Shown piece by piece: positions 48,617-60,590 of a stretch of DNA of 64,000 nucleotides. Positions within the stretch are counted from its first letter, which is position 1. Each line of letters opens with the position of its first letter. The notes below the pieces were generated by a model. The model worked only from the letters and a program-made list of their open reading frames with translations, was not told the DNA's origin and ran no database searches. Source of the DNA: an uncultured Ectothiorhodospiraceae bacterium (lineage in GTDB: Bacteria > Pseudomonadota > Gammaproteobacteria > Nitrococcales > Nitrococcaceae); the NCBI GenBank assembly GCA_913056385.1, contig CAJXND010000003.1:1-64000 (forward strand). The letters are read 5' to 3'. A program made the position numbers and the translations under genes.

Positions 48617-50265
48617 GCCGGTTTCAGGTTCTCCCGGGAGTCCTCGACCATGGCGTCGATGGCGTCGGGGTCCACCCGGGTCATGAGCGGCTTGAACGCG
48701 GCGATGTCATGATTGAGCAGCGGCTGCCCGGCATCGGACCAGTCCATGGCCCGGATCTGCAGGAAGTCCTCGGCCGCCGCGGTGGTCTGCGGCAGCACCG
48801 GCTTGAGGTAGAGCATGAGCAGGCGGAACAGGTTGAGCCCGGTGGTGTTGATGGCCTGCACGTCCTCGGCCGCATCCGGATCCCTGGCCAGCACCCAGGG
48901 CTTTTTCTCGTCGATGTACTGGTTGGCCTCGTCGGCCAGCGCCATGACCTCGCGTACCACCCGCGAGTACTCGCGATCCTCGTAGAGCCCGGCGATGGTC
49001 TCGGCGCGGGCACTCATGCGCCGGAACAGCTCCGGGGTGTCGAGTCGGGGGCCGAGGCGGCCATCGAAGCGCTTGTTGATAAAGCCGGCGCAGCGGCTGG
49101 CGATATTCACGAGCTTGCCCACCAGGTCGGCATTCACCCGCTGGGTGAAGTCCTCGAGGCTCAGGTCGATGTCGTGGACGCCGGTGCCGAGTTTGGCGGC
49201 GAAGTAGTAGCGCAGGTACTCCGGATTGAGATGCCGCAGATAGGTCTCGGCCATGATGAACGTGCCGCGGGACTTCGACATCTTCTGGCCGTCGACGGTG
49301 AGAAAGCCGTGGGCACAGACCCGGGTCGGCGTGCGAAAGCCCGCCCCATGGAGCATCGCCGGCCAGAACAGGGCGTGGAAATAGACGATGTCCTTGCCGA
49401 TGAAGTGATAGAGCTCGGCCTGCGAGTCGGGCCCCCACCAGGTGTCGAAGTCCATGCCCAGCCGGTTGCAGAGGTCCTGGAAGCTCGCGATGTAGCCGAT
49501 GGGCGCATCCAGCCAGACATAGAAGTACTTCCCCGGGGCATCAGGAATCTCGAAGCCGAAGTAGGGGGCGTCGCGGGAGATGTCCCAGGCGCGCAGCCCG
49601 GCGTCGAACCACTCCTGGAGCTTGTTCGCCACCTCGTCCTGCAGCCCTTCGCTGGCGGCCCACTCGCGCAGCATCGGCTCGAAGTCCTGCAGCCGGAAGA
49701 AGAAATGCTCTGATTCCTTCTGCACCGGGGCCTCGCCGGAGATCACCGAGACCGGATCGCGCAGCTCATCCGGCGAGTAGCTGGCACCGCAGGCCTCGCA
49801 GTTGTCGCCGTACTGATCATTGGCGCCGCAGCGTGGACAGGTGCCCTTGATGTAGCGGTCGGGGAGGAACATGCCCTCCCGGGCGTCGTAGGCCTGGGTG
49901 ATGACCTGGCGATCGATCCAGCCGCCATCACGCAGGCGCGTGTAGATCAGCTCGGCGAAATGCCGGTTTTCCTCGGAGTGGGTGCTGTAGTAGTTGTCAA
50001 AACCGATATGGAAGCCGGCGAAATCCCGCCGGTGCTCGGCGCCTACCTGCTCGATGAGCGCCTCCGGGGTGATGCCGCGCTCGCGTGCCTTGAGCATGAT
50101 CGGCGTGCCGTGGGCATCGTCGGCGCAGACATACCAGCACTCGTTGCCCTGCAGCTTCTGGAAACGCACCCAGATGTCGGTCTGGATGTATTCGACGAGA
50201 TGGCCCAGGTGGATCGGGCCGTTGGCATAGGGCAGGGCACTGGTCACCAGGATCTTGCGGCTCAT
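48613..50265 (-). CDS. metG: Methionyl-tRNA synthetase
   Basis: This class I synthetase has 550 residues. The HIGH-type motif is [11 protein letters not shown] (12-22), the zinc knuckle CPRCG...CEACG lies near 144-161, and the KMSKS loop is [12 protein letters not shown]. The C-terminal anticodon-binding domain is present. The EMAP-like dimerisation and tRNA-binding extension of E. coli MetG (677 residues) is missing, so it is probably monomeric. It is followed at once by the RnfB-like gene (four-base overlap). Confidence 0.97.
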   Translation of the reverse strand: MSRKILVTSALPYANGPIHLGHLVEYIQTDIWVRFQKLQGNECWYVCADDAHGTPIMLKARERGITPEALIEQVGAEHRRDFAGFHIGFDNYYSTHSEENRHFAELIYTRLRDGGWIDRQVITQAYDAREGMFLPDRYIKGTCPRCGANDQYGDNCEACGASYSPDELRDPVSVISGEAPVQKESEHFFFRLQDFEPMLREWAASEGLQDEVANKLQEWFDAGLRAWDISRDAPYFGFEIPDAPGKYFYVWLDAPIGYIASFQDLCNRLGMDFDTWWGPDSQAELYHFIGKDIVYFHALFWPAMLHGAGFRTPTRVCAHGFLTVDGQKMSKSRGTFIMAETYLRHLNPEYLRYYFAAKLGTGVHDIDLSLEDFTQRVNADLVGKLVNIASRCAGFINKRFDGRLGPRLDTPELFRRMSARAETIAGLYEDREYSRVVREVMALADEANQYIDEKKPWVLARDPDAAEDVQAINTTGLNLFRLLMLYLKPVLPQTTAAAEDFLQIRAMDWSDAGQPLLNHDIAAFKPLMTRVDPDAIDAMVEDSRENLKPA

Positions 50266-50321
50266 GAACGCTCCGCGCTGACTAACGGTAAACCGGCATT
50301 ATGCCAGAGCCGTCGGGCCCG

Positions 50322-50837
50322 TTATGAGACCAGTTTGAAACTGGCGACGACCGCCTCCACGCTGGCTGCCGGATCGCACTGGCTGACATCGACGCCGACG
50401 TCGGCATGCCGACGGTACAGCGCCTCGCGTTCGTGATACAGCGCGGCGAGGGACTGTCCGGCCTCACGGGCCAGACCGCGGGTCGCGATATCGTTGACCC
50501 GGTCGAGGATGACCGGCAGCGCGACGTGCAGATGTACGATGAGGCCGTTGCGTCGCAGATGCGCCATGGCCGGGTCGCTGTAGACGGCGCTGCCGCCGGT
50601 GGCGATAACGTGATGCCGGCAGTCCAGTGCGATCAGCGCGTCTGCCTCGATACGGCGTAAAGCCCGATGGCCATCGGCGTCGACGATGGCCTGGAGGCTG
50701 CGTCCCGCCTGCTGCTCGATGAGCCGATCGGTATCGGTGAAATCCAGTCCCAGTCGCCGGGCGAGCAGAACGCCCACCGTGCTCTTGCCGGCGCCCGGCA
50801 TGCCGATGAGCACGATATTCGAGCGGGTGGAGGTCAT
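50322..50837 (-). CDS. Shikimate kinase-family protein
   Basis: The protein has 171 residues. Walker A is GMPGAGKST (12-20), DTDRLIE (35-41) is the Asp motif of shikimate kinases, R62 lies in RRIEADAL, the glycine motif is ATGGSAVY (79-86), and a lid and adenine Arg region contains HEREALYRRHAD. The GGG of canonical AroK is GGS here, and aroB is not adjacent. It may be aroK or a related small-molecule kinase. ATG 50837 is preferred over an open extension of 18 codons. Confidence 0.8.
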   Translation of the reverse strand: MTSTRSNIVLIGMPGAGKSTVGVLLARRLGLDFTDTDRLIEQQAGRSLQAIVDADGHRALRRIEADALIALDCRHHVIATGGSAVYSDPAMAHLRRNGLIVHLHVALPVILDRVNDIATRGLAREAGQSLAALYHEREALYRRHADVGVDVSQCDPAASVEAVVASFKLVS

Positions 50838-50979
50838 CCCTGCAATCTGCCGCAGCCCTCTCCGCCGGACAAGCCCCCCGGGCGGGCTCAACCCCGCGGG
50901 GAGCGTGTTTAATGCGGCAGGCGGGGGAGGTTAGACTCGCCACCCATCATGCGTTGAAAACCGATGCCGAGGAGCCGCC

Positions 50980-52074
50980 ATGTCTGCACTGACCCGCGAG
51001 GCCGTCGAAAATGCCCTGTCACACTGGATCGAGCCGAGCCTGGGCACGGATCTGGTCAGCGCCGGTGCGCTGGAGGACGTGCGTATCGACGGGGACGCGG
51101 TCCATGTCGCGCTCCGGCTGGGGTTTCCCGTCGATCACTACCGCCCGGCGCTCGAGCGCGCGGTGTCCGACTGCGTTCGCGAGGCCGCCGGTGCCGAGCG
51201 GGTCGAGGTGGCGATCGACTGGGCGATCTCCGCGCGTCAGGTGCAGGCGACCCTGAAGCCGCTGGATAATATCCGCAACATCATCGCCGTGGCCTCGGCC
51301 AAGGGCGGTGTGGGCAAGTCCACGACCGCCGCCAACCTTGCCCTGGCCCTGGCGGGCGAGGGTGCCCGCGTGGGGATCCTGGATGCCGATATCTACGGCC
51401 CAAGCCAGCCGCGGATGATGGGCGTGGCCGGGCGCAAGCCCGACAGCCCCGATGGCAAGACCATGCATCCGCTGGAGAACCACGGTGTTCAGGTCATGTC
51501 CATCGGCTTTCTGATCGAGGAGGATTCGCCCATGGTCTGGCGCGGGCCGATGGTGACCCAGGCACTGACCCAGCTTCTCAACGACACCCGCTGGGAGGCG
51601 CTGGACTACCTGGTCATCGACCTCCCGCCGGGGACCGGCGATATCCAGCTCACGCTGTCGCAGAAGGTGCCGGTGGCCGGCGCGGTGGTGGTCACCACGC
51701 CCCAGGACATCGCCACGCTGGATGCGCGCAAGGGCGTGCGGATGTTCGAGAAGGTGAAGGTACCGGTACTGGGTATACTCGAGAACATGAGCCTGCATGT
51801 CTGCTCGCAGTGCGGGCACGAGGAGCACGTATTCGGTGCCGGGGGCGGCGAGCGGCTGGCCGAGCAGGAGGGGGTCGAGCTGCTCGGCTCGCTGCCGCTC
51901 GAGATCGGCATCCGCGAGCATGCGGACAGTGGCGAACCGACGGTGGTCTCCGAGCCGCAGTCGCCGGCCGCGGAGCGCTACCGGGAGGCGGCGCGCCGGA
52001 CGGCGGCGCTGCTCTCGCGGCAGGATCCGGACGGCGCCAGCCGGTTCCCGAACATCGTCGTTGACGACAACTAG
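50980..52074 (+). CDS. apbC: Fe-S cluster carrier ApbC/Mrp (ParA-type ATPase)
   Basis: The protein has 364 residues. An N-terminal MIP18/DUF59-like domain (1-90) is joined to a P-loop NTPase with the deviant Walker A SAKGGVGKST (106-115). The pair C275/C278 (HVCSQCG) binds the transferred [4Fe-4S] cluster. It delivers clusters to apo-proteins. It stands alone, 15 bases ahead of dcd. Confidence 0.95.
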   Translation: MSALTREAVENALSHWIEPSLGTDLVSAGALEDVRIDGDAVHVALRLGFPVDHYRPALERAVSDCVREAAGAERVEVAIDWAISARQVQATLKPLDNIRNIIAVASAKGGVGKSTTAANLALALAGEGARVGILDADIYGPSQPRMMGVAGRKPDSPDGKTMHPLENHGVQVMSIGFLIEEDSPMVWRGPMVTQALTQLLNDTRWEALDYLVIDLPPGTGDIQLTLSQKVPVAGAVVVTTPQDIATLDARKGVRMFEKVKVPVLGILENMSLHVCSQCGHEEHVFGAGGGERLAEQEGVELLGSLPLEIGIREHADSGEPTVVSEPQSPAAERYREAARRTAALLSRQDPDGASRFPNIVVDDN

Positions 52075-52089
52075 AACAGGGGCAGGGCA

Positions 52090-52653
52090 ATGAGCATCAA
52101 ATCCGACCGCTGGATCCGGGAAATGGCCGCGGGGGGCATGATCGAGCCATTTGAACCGGGGCAGGTGCGGGACGCCGGCAGCGGTCGAATGATCTCCTAC
52201 GGCACATCGAGCTATGGCTATGACGTGCGCTGTGCGGATCACTTCAAGATCTTCACCAACATCAACTCGGCGGTGGTCGACCCGAAGCATTTCGACGAGT
52301 CGAGTTTCGTCGACGTGCGCTCGGATGTCTGCATCATCCCGCCGAACAGTTTTGCCCTGGCGAGCACCGTGGAGTACTTCCGCATTCCGCGCAACATCCT
52401 GACCATCTGCCTGGGCAAGTCCACGTATGCCCGCTGCGGGATCATCGTCAACGTCACGCCGCTCGAGCCGGAGTGGGAAGGGCATGTGACGCTGGAGTTC
52501 TCCAATACCACCACGCTGCCGGCGAAGATCTACGCCAACGAGGGGGTGGCGCAGATGCTCTTCCTGGAATCCGACGAGGTCTGCGAGGAGTCCTACAAGG
52601 ATCGTTCGGGCAAGTACATGGGCCAGCGCGGGGTGACCCTGCCCCGCCCCTAG
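52090..52653 (+). CDS. dcd: dCTP deaminase
   Basis: The 187-residue trimeric enzyme makes dUTP for thymidylate synthesis. Seen are [51 protein letters not shown] in parts, and the catalytic Glu within that last segment (LEPEWEGH). It is directly downstream of apbC. Its stop overlaps the convergent DUF3108 gene by four bases. Confidence 0.96.
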   Translation: MSIKSDRWIREMAAGGMIEPFEPGQVRDAGSGRMISYGTSSYGYDVRCADHFKIFTNINSAVVDPKHFDESSFVDVRSDVCIIPPNSFALASTVEYFRIPRNILTICLGKSTYARCGIIVNVTPLEPEWEGHVTLEFSNTTTLPAKIYANEGVAQMLFLESDEVCEESYKDRSGKYMGQRGVTLPRP

Positions 52654-53414
52654 TCGGGGAGGCCGTCGACGTCGGCGAGGACCAGCCGGAAGTTCCGGCT
52701 GCCGTCTTCCCACTGCTCAACCTGGACGGCCAGATAGTGCAGCGCCGGCGCGACCCAGAGGACGGTCCGGCGATCGCTGTCGGTATCGCTGCGGCGGATG
52801 CGCAGGGCCTCGAAGCGCCCGGCGGGGGTCTCGACGGTTTCTCGGCCGTCGATAGTGAGCAGGTAGGTCTTGAGCTCACCGCCATCGGCGATGCGGTAGA
52901 CGAGCTGCTCGGTGTCGGCCGGGCGGGCGGCGAGATCATGCATGAGCTGCAGCGGGCTGATGACCCGATCGATGGTGTCGCGGGTGATATCCATGCGCCA
53001 TGGCCAGTCGGCGACATCGTTGACCACCTCCAGCGCCGCCCAGTCGAACCGGAGCTCGGCCTCGCGGGCCTTGTCGTCGCCGCTGCGCTTGTAGCGGTAG
53101 ACATCCGGGCGGAATCCCGCCGAGCCGACGTGGCCGATGCTCATCTCGCGGACTTCGCTGGCGTAGACCATCCGGGCGATGCCCGTGGGGCGGGTGTGCA
53201 GTCGATAGTAATAGCGGCCCTCCGCCGGTCGGCGGAATTCGAGATCGGCGCGCCCCAGCGTGAACCCGGCCTTGCGTACCTCGTAGATGGCGGTGAACGG
53301 CGGGATGGCCTCGCCGGTCGACTCGTCGGCGTGCGCCCCGGATGCGCTCCATGCCAGTGTGGCGGCCAGAACGAGCCCCGCCAGGGCGGATCGCGCGCCA
53401 GCGAGCCGGTTCAT
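52650..53414 (-). CDS. DUF3108 periplasmic protein
   Basis: The protein has 254 residues with a Sec signal (about 8-29, ending SASGAHA). The mature chain is beta-rich and has the DUF3108 signature segments [41 protein letters not shown] in part, and [25 protein letters not shown] end. Function is unknown. It overlaps purN by four bases, and DUF3108 genes are often found beside purN in gammaproteobacteria. Confidence 0.85.
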   Translation of the reverse strand: MNRLAGARSALAGLVLAATLAWSASGAHADESTGEAIPPFTAIYEVRKAGFTLGRADLEFRRPAEGRYYYRLHTRPTGIARMVYASEVREMSIGHVGSAGFRPDVYRYKRSGDDKAREAELRFDWAALEVVNDVADWPWRMDITRDTIDRVISPLQLMHDLAARPADTEQLVYRIADGGELKTYLLTIDGRETVETPAGRFEALRIRRSDTDSDRRTVLWVAPALHYLAVQVEQWEDGSRNFRLVLADVDGLPD

Positions 53415-54072
53415 GAGACCGCTTCGGGCTCCAGACAGGGCGGTGAGTTGAGCGGCTCATCGTCAAGCCACACCCTGCCTCCCTTCAGCGTCACCCGCCC
53501 CTCGGCGATCCAGCGCACCACCTCGGGGTAGAGCCGGTGTTCCATGGCCTGGACGCGATCCTGCAGGGTCTCGGCGGTATCGCCGGGGTGGATGGGGACC
53601 GCCGCCTGGGCGATCACCGGTCCGGCGTCGAGTTCCGGAATGACGTAATGCACGCTGCAGCCGTGGCGGGTCTCGCCGGCGTCGATGGCCCGCTGGTGGG
53701 TATGCAGCCCCCGGTAGGCCGGCAGCAGCGAGGGATGGATATTGATCAGGCGGCCCATGAAACGGGTCACGAAGCCGTCGGTGAGGATGCGCATGAAACC
53801 CGCCAGCACCACCAGATCCGGCGACACGGCGTCGAGCCGCCCGGCGAGCGCCTGATCATAGCGTTCGCGGTCGGCGAATGCCCGGTGATCGAGCACTTCG
53901 GTGTCGATGCCGGCACGCTCGGCACGGGTCAGGCCGGCGGCGTCGGGGCGATTGCAGATCACCCGCTCGACGCGCCCCGGGATGTCGCCGGCGGCGACCG
54001 CGTCGATGATCGCCTGCAGGTTCGTGCCACTGCCGGAGATCAGGACGGCGATGCGAAACGGCTGCTCCCCGC

Positions 54073-54076
<4 letters not shown>
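53411..54076 (-). CDS. purN: Phosphoribosylglycinamide formyltransferase
   Basis: The protein has 221 residues. [16 protein letters not shown] is at the N-terminus, the catalytic Asn/His region is [15 protein letters not shown], and the Asp region is [15 protein letters not shown]. It formylates GAR with 10-formyl-THF. The GTG at 54076 overlaps the purM stop (GTGA). The open frame runs far upstream inside purM but has no coding character there. Confidence 0.95.
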
Positions 54077-55131
<1,055 letters not shown>

Positions 55132-55221
55132 GGCGTTGCTCCGAGTCTTGCTTTGATCGTTCCGGTCGGCCGCTCATGGTACCGTAAAACCCCATTTGCG
55201 GACGTTCCGGATACCGAACCG

Positions 55222-56244
55222 ATGAGCTTTGCCCTGCGAGCGATCTGCCTGCTGATCCTGCTCTGCGGCCTGCTGCCGGCGGCGCTGGCGCAGTCGCCCC
55301 CGGAGGCGGTGCTGGTCCCGGTGGCGGATGAATCGGAATCGGTCCGCGATCGTGCGCTCGGCCGGGCCATGGATGACATGCTGGTGCGGCTCACCGGCGA
55401 TCCGGCGGTGACCGGTACCGATCTGGCCGAACGGCTCCGCGCCTCCGCCGGGCGCTATCTGGCCGGCTTCTCCTACCGCACCGCCGACGAAGAGACCGGC
55501 ATGCGGCTTGCGGTGCGATTCGACCAGACCCTCCTGCGCCGGGCGCTCGGCGAGGCGGCGGTCGCCATCTGGCCGGCGCCACCGCCCACCGTGGTCGTCT
55601 GGCTCGCCGTCGAGCGGGCGGATGAGCGCTTCCTCGTCGATGGCGAGCAGGGCGTCGCGCTGCGTGACCGTCTGCGGGCCACGGCGGCATCGTCCGGTCT
55701 GTCTCTGCTCTTCCCGCTGATGGATCTGCGGGATCGCCGCGACCTGGGCTATGCGGATGTGGCCGGGGGTTTCGCCGACCCGATCCGCGCGGCATCGGCC
55801 CGCTATGCCGGTGAGGCGGTCCTGGCCGGCCGGCTGCAGGTCGCCGATGATGGTATGGTCGCGGCGCGCTGGCTGCTCCTGCCCGGCGACGGGGAGCCCG
55901 TGGAGCGCTGGCAGGCCGAGGCCGATGCCATGGACGCCGCGCTGGCCTCCGCGGTCGGGGTGCTGGCGGGACGCCTGCGGCCGGTTTATGCCTATGTCCC
56001 GGATCCGGATGCCGGGCGTCGGGTCACGCTGACGGTGGATGGCATTGATTCGCTTGCCGATCATGGTCGTCTGGAGGACTATCTCGAGGGGCTCGCTGGT
56101 GTGGAGCGGGTCTTGACCACCGCCGTTTCCGGCGGGCAGGTGCGGATGCAACTCGCCGTGAGCGTCGATGAGGCCCGTGTCCGGGAGGCGCTGGCCCGGG
56201 ACGAGCGACTGGGCGAGGCGGACGGCGGGTACCGCTGGCGCTGA
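55222..56244 (+). CDS. DUF2066 secreted protein
   Basis: The protein has 340 residues with a Sec signal (3-24, ending LPAALAQS). The mature part has the DUF2066 pattern (DRALGRAMDDMLVRLTGDPAV; RFDQTLLRRALGEAAVAIWP). Function is unknown. It lies between purM (divergent) and hda (directly downstream, sharing one base), the common order in gammaproteobacteria. The start is fixed by the signal peptide; a long upstream open extension is antisense to purM. Confidence 0.88.
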   Translation: MSFALRAICLLILLCGLLPAALAQSPPEAVLVPVADESESVRDRALGRAMDDMLVRLTGDPAVTGTDLAERLRASAGRYLAGFSYRTADEETGMRLAVRFDQTLLRRALGEAAVAIWPAPPPTVVVWLAVERADERFLVDGEQGVALRDRLRATAASSGLSLLFPLMDLRDRRDLGYADVAGGFADPIRAASARYAGEAVLAGRLQVADDGMVAARWLLLPGDGEPVERWQAEADAMDAALASAVGVLAGRLRPVYAYVPDPDAGRRVTLTVDGIDSLADHGRLEDYLEGLAGVERVLTTAVSGGQVRMQLAVSVDEARVREALARDERLGEADGGYRWR

Positions 56245-56944
56245 TGGGCAACTCCATTTCGGGCGCGCAATTGGCACTGGATTTCCGCTGGAGCGTTGCC
56301 GCGGATCTGGCATCGTTCGTGCCGCTGGGTAATGAGCAGGCGGTGGCGACGGTGGCGGCGCTGGGCGGCCCGCCCGGGCAATCCCTCTATCTGACCGGCC
56401 CGCCGGGCAGCGGCAGGAGCCACCTGCTGCAGGCCGCCTGCGGTCGGGTCAGTGAGGTCGGTGGCCCGGCGGTCTACGTCCCCCTCGTTGAGCATATTCG
56501 CGGGCCGGTCGCCCAGCTCGATGGTCTCGAGGGCCTGTCACTGGTCGCTATCGATGACCTGGACTGCCTGGCCGGCCGGGATGACTGGCAGGAGGGCGTG
56601 TTTCACCTCTACAACCGGCTCCGCGACGCCGGGGGGCTGATGGTGGTCTCGGCATCGGCCGCGCCCGCGGCGCTCGGGCTGGCGCTCCCGGATCTCGTCT
56701 CGCGGCTCGAGTCGTTGCTGCGGTTGCGGCTGACGGCGGCGGATGACGACCGGCGCCGGCGGATCCTGGCCGGCGCGGTGGCTCGTCGGGGACTTGATCT
56801 GCCGGAGGCGAGTACCGAGTACCTGCTGCGTCACGAGGCCCGCGATCTGGGGCATCTCATGGCCGTCGTGGAGCGGCTGGATGCCGCTTCGCTGCAGGCC
56901 GGCCGGCGCCTGACCGTGCCGTTCATCAAGTCGGTACTGGGGGA

Positions 56945-56960
<16 letters not shown>
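56244..56960 (+). CDS. hda: DnaA regulatory inactivator Hda
   Basis: This 238-residue AAA+ protein is related to DnaA domain III. The clamp-binding peptide near the N-terminus is QLALDFRW. The phosphate-binding loop is GPPGSGRSHLL, with Arg in place of the Walker Lys as in E. coli Hda, and the Walker B region is LVAIDDLDCL. With the beta clamp it stimulates ATP hydrolysis on DnaA and prevents over-initiation. The start is joined to DUF2066 (CTGATGG). Confidence 0.93.
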
Positions 56961-58309
<1,349 letters not shown>

Positions 58310-58322
58310 GCGTCCGCGCAAA

Positions 58323-58351
58323 TTGACCGATATCAAGTTTCCCGCGATACT
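58323..58351 (+). promoter_or_regulatory. Cytochrome c operon promoter with FNR-like site
   Basis: Sigma70-like TTGACC (58323-58328), 17 bases, GATACT (58346-58351), about 33 bases before the cytochrome ATG. The -35 is part of TTGAC-CGAT-ATCAA (58323-58336), which matches the FNR/CRP-family consensus TTGAT-N4-ATCAA at nine of ten positions. Binding there would cover the -35 and is expected to repress. Confidence 0.65.
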
Positions 58352-58384
58352 TACGCCCTGGGATGACCGGCTGAGAGGAGCACA

Positions 58385-58723
58385 ATGAACAGCATGCGAT
58401 GGATGGCGGTGGGGGCGGCTGCGCTCCTGCTCACGCTGCCGGGCGTGAGCGCCGCCCAGGGCAACATCGAAGCAGGCCGCGCCAAGGCCTATACCTGTCT
58501 CGGTTGCCATGCCGTGGAGGGCTACCGCAACGCCTATCCCTCCTACCGCGTGCCCAAACTCGGCGGCCAGCACCAGGAATACCTCGTGTCCGCGCTCCAG
58601 GCCTACAAGAACGGCGACCGGCAGCATGCCACCATGCAGGCGCTGGCGGCCACGCTGAGCGAGCAGGACATGCTGGACATCGCCGCGTATTTCGAGGCCG
58701 AGGGCCGGGGAGGCGCGGAATGA
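58385..58723 (+). CDS. Class I cytochrome c
   Basis: The protein has 112 residues with a signal peptide (about 1-24, ending GVSAAQ). Heme is bound at C38-L-G-C41-H42 (YTCLGCHAVEG). A probable axial Met lies in HATMQALAATLS. The layout resembles a single domain of cytochrome c4 or c553. GAGAGGAGC precedes the ATG. The next gene, a second cytochrome c of similar plan, overlaps by four bases. Confidence 0.92.
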   Translation: MNSMRWMAVGAAALLLTLPGVSAAQGNIEAGRAKAYTCLGCHAVEGYRNAYPSYRVPKLGGQHQEYLVSALQAYKNGDRQHATMQALAATLSEQDMLDIAAYFEAEGRGGAE

Positions 58724-59070
58724 ATCGCTGGATGTGCATGATCGGCACGGGCCTGCTTGCCGCCGCCGGTATCGCCCAGGCCCAGTCCATTGGTAACGTC
58801 GAGGCGGGGCGGGCCAAGGCCCAGGCCTGTATCGCCTGCCACGGCGAGACCGGGGCCGCCGACAATCCGGCCTTTCCCATGCTGGCCGGCCAACACGCCG
58901 ACTACCTGCTGCACGCCCTTGAGGCCTACAAGAGCGGCGATCGGCAGAACGCCATCATGAACGGTCAGGCCGCCGGGCTGAGCGAGCGGGACATGCGCGA
59001 TCTGGCCGCGTTCTACGCCGCCCAGGATCCGGCCGTTCAGACGCTGGAGCGTCGCGCCGCCAACAGGTAG
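58720..59070 (+). CDS. Class I cytochrome c
   Basis: The protein has 116 residues with a signal peptide (about 1-22, ending GIAQAQS). Heme is at C37-I-A-C40-H41 (ACIACHGETG), and the candidate axial Met is in NAIMNGQAAGLS. It shares GRAKA, QH-YL-AL-AYK-GDRQ and the C-terminal helix with the preceding protein, so the pair looks like a tandem duplication that corresponds to the two halves of cytochrome c4. ATGA overlap implies coupled translation. Its last 34 bases are antisense to the epimerase gene. Confidence 0.92.
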   Translation: MNRWMCMIGTGLLAAAGIAQAQSIGNVEAGRAKAQACIACHGETGAADNPAFPMLAGQHADYLLHALEAYKSGDRQNAIMNGQAAGLSERDMRDLAAFYAAQDPAVQTLERRAANR

Positions 59071-59879
59071 CGGTAGCCCGTCCGGTAATCCGGATAGCGC
59101 AGGCAATAGCCGTCGGCGAGCAGCCGCTGGTTGCTGCAGCGCCGTCCGCGGCCGGTGCCCGCCTCGCGGGGTGGCGGCGGCATTCCCATCCCGGCGGCCA
59201 GCCAGTCCATGATCTCGCACTGCGTGCAGGGTGCGTCATCAACGCCGATGTAGACCGGTGCCGGCGCCTCCAGGGCCCCGACATGGGCCAGAGCGCCGGC
59301 ACAGTCCACCTCGTGGATTCGGTTGGTGTAGCGGGGCGGATCGCCCTGGCAGGGTGCGTTGCGCTCCACCCGGCGAATCAGCGCCTCCCGCCCGGGACCG
59401 TAGATGCCGGCGAATCGCACGATCACGGCGCCCCCGGGGTGGGTGTCGGCGACCGCCTCGGCCTCAAGCAGCCGTCGGCCCGAGAACCGGGTCGGTTCCG
59501 TGGGGCTGGCTTCATCCACCCAGCGGCCGTCGTCCTCACCATAGACGCCGGTACTCGAGACAAAGACCAGCCGGGCCGAATGATTGCCGCTCTCCTGCAG
59601 CGCCCGGCAGAGTCGCTGCATTCCGCCGACGAAGGTCCGCTGGTAACCCGCGTCGTCATAGCGGTCCGGGGTGAGAATCGCATAGACCCGGTCGAGTCCG
59701 GTGGGCAGGCGCGTGGCGAGGTCGTCATCGAACAGGTCCGCCCGGCAGGGGGTAATCTCGGGTGGTAACGCCTCGGGGTTGCGCCGCAGGCCCGTGACGT
59801 GATGCCCCGCGGCGGCGAGTTCCCGTCCCAGTCGGGTGCCGAGCCGGCCGCAGCCGGCGATGAGAATGCGCTTGGCCAT
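59037..59879 (-). CDS. NAD-dependent epimerase/dehydratase-family (extended SDR) protein
   Basis: The protein has 280 residues. The dinucleotide loop GCGRLGTRLG (9-18) is near the N-terminus, and SSTGVYGEDDGRWVDE is in the middle. It resembles the YeeZ/YbjT-like SDR group, in which the catalytic Tyr-x3-Lys is often not conserved; here SGRRLLEAE takes that place. The substrate is unknown. Confidence 0.82.
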   Translation of the reverse strand: MAKRILIAGCGRLGTRLGRELAAAGHHVTGLRRNPEALPPEITPCRADLFDDDLATRLPTGLDRVYAILTPDRYDDAGYQRTFVGGMQRLCRALQESGNHSARLVFVSSTGVYGEDDGRWVDEASPTEPTRFSGRRLLEAEAVADTHPGGAVIVRFAGIYGPGREALIRRVERNAPCQGDPPRYTNRIHEVDCAGALAHVGALEAPAPVYIGVDDAPCTQCEIMDWLAAGMGMPPPPREAGTGRGRRCSNQRLLADGYCLRYPDYRTGYRYLLAARRSSV

Positions 59880-59921
59880 GATCGCCTAGAATAGCGTCAA
59901 TACCGCCAGGGAGGACAAGCC

Positions 59922-60590
59922 TTGAGTGCCAATCGCCTGGCCCGCCTGCGGGCCACGCTGGACCGCCGCCAGCCCGATCTGCGGGTGCTGCTGGATGGCG
60001 TCCACAAACCCCACAACGTGAGTGCGATTCTGCGCACCTGCGATGCGGTTGGGGTCTATCAGGCCCACACCGTCGTCGGCGGCGGTCGGCTGGATATCCA
60101 TCGTCACTGCGCGGCCGGCGCCGGCCAGTGGATCAGAACGTGCACCCACGATCACGTCATCGAGGCCATCGCCGCGGCCCGCGGTGACGGATTGCGGGTC
60201 TACGCCGCGCATGCCTCGGACCGGGCCGTGGACTTCCGGGCGGTGGATTATACCGCCCCCTGTGCCGTCCTGATGGGCGCCGAGCTATGGGGCGTGAGCC
60301 GGGTGGCGGCGGACCAGGCCGACGGCCATATCGTCGTGCCCATGGCCGGGCTGGTGGAATCGCTGAACGTCTCGGTGGCCGCGGCGGTGATCCTGTTCGA
60401 GGCGCAGCGCCAGCGCCAGGCGGCGGGTTGCTACGACGCCCCGCGGCTCGATCCGGACTGCTACCGACGCACGCTCTTCGAATGGCTGCACCCGCGAATC
60501 GCCGAGCACTGCCGGGCGCAGGGCGTGGATTACCCCGCGCTCGACGACGACGGCGACCCGATCCGCCCGCGCAGCACCGATACCACCTGA
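59922..60590 (+). CDS. trmH: tRNA (guanosine-18-2'-O)-methyltransferase
   Basis: This SPOUT methyltransferase of 222 residues has motif 1 (NVSAILRTCDAVGV), motif 2 (VLMGAELWGVS) and motif 3 (LVESLNVSVAAAVILFE), which form the SAM-binding knot. The TTG start is supported by GGGAGG nine bases upstream. The 3' end overlaps the convergent proS by 61 bases. Confidence 0.94.
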   Translation: MSANRLARLRATLDRRQPDLRVLLDGVHKPHNVSAILRTCDAVGVYQAHTVVGGGRLDIHRHCAAGAGQWIRTCTHDHVIEAIAAARGDGLRVYAAHASDRAVDFRAVDYTAPCAVLMGAELWGVSRVAADQADGHIVVPMAGLVESLNVSVAAAVILFEAQRQRQAAGCYDAPRLDPDCYRRTLFEWLHPRIAEHCRAQGVDYPALDDDGDPIRPRSTDTT

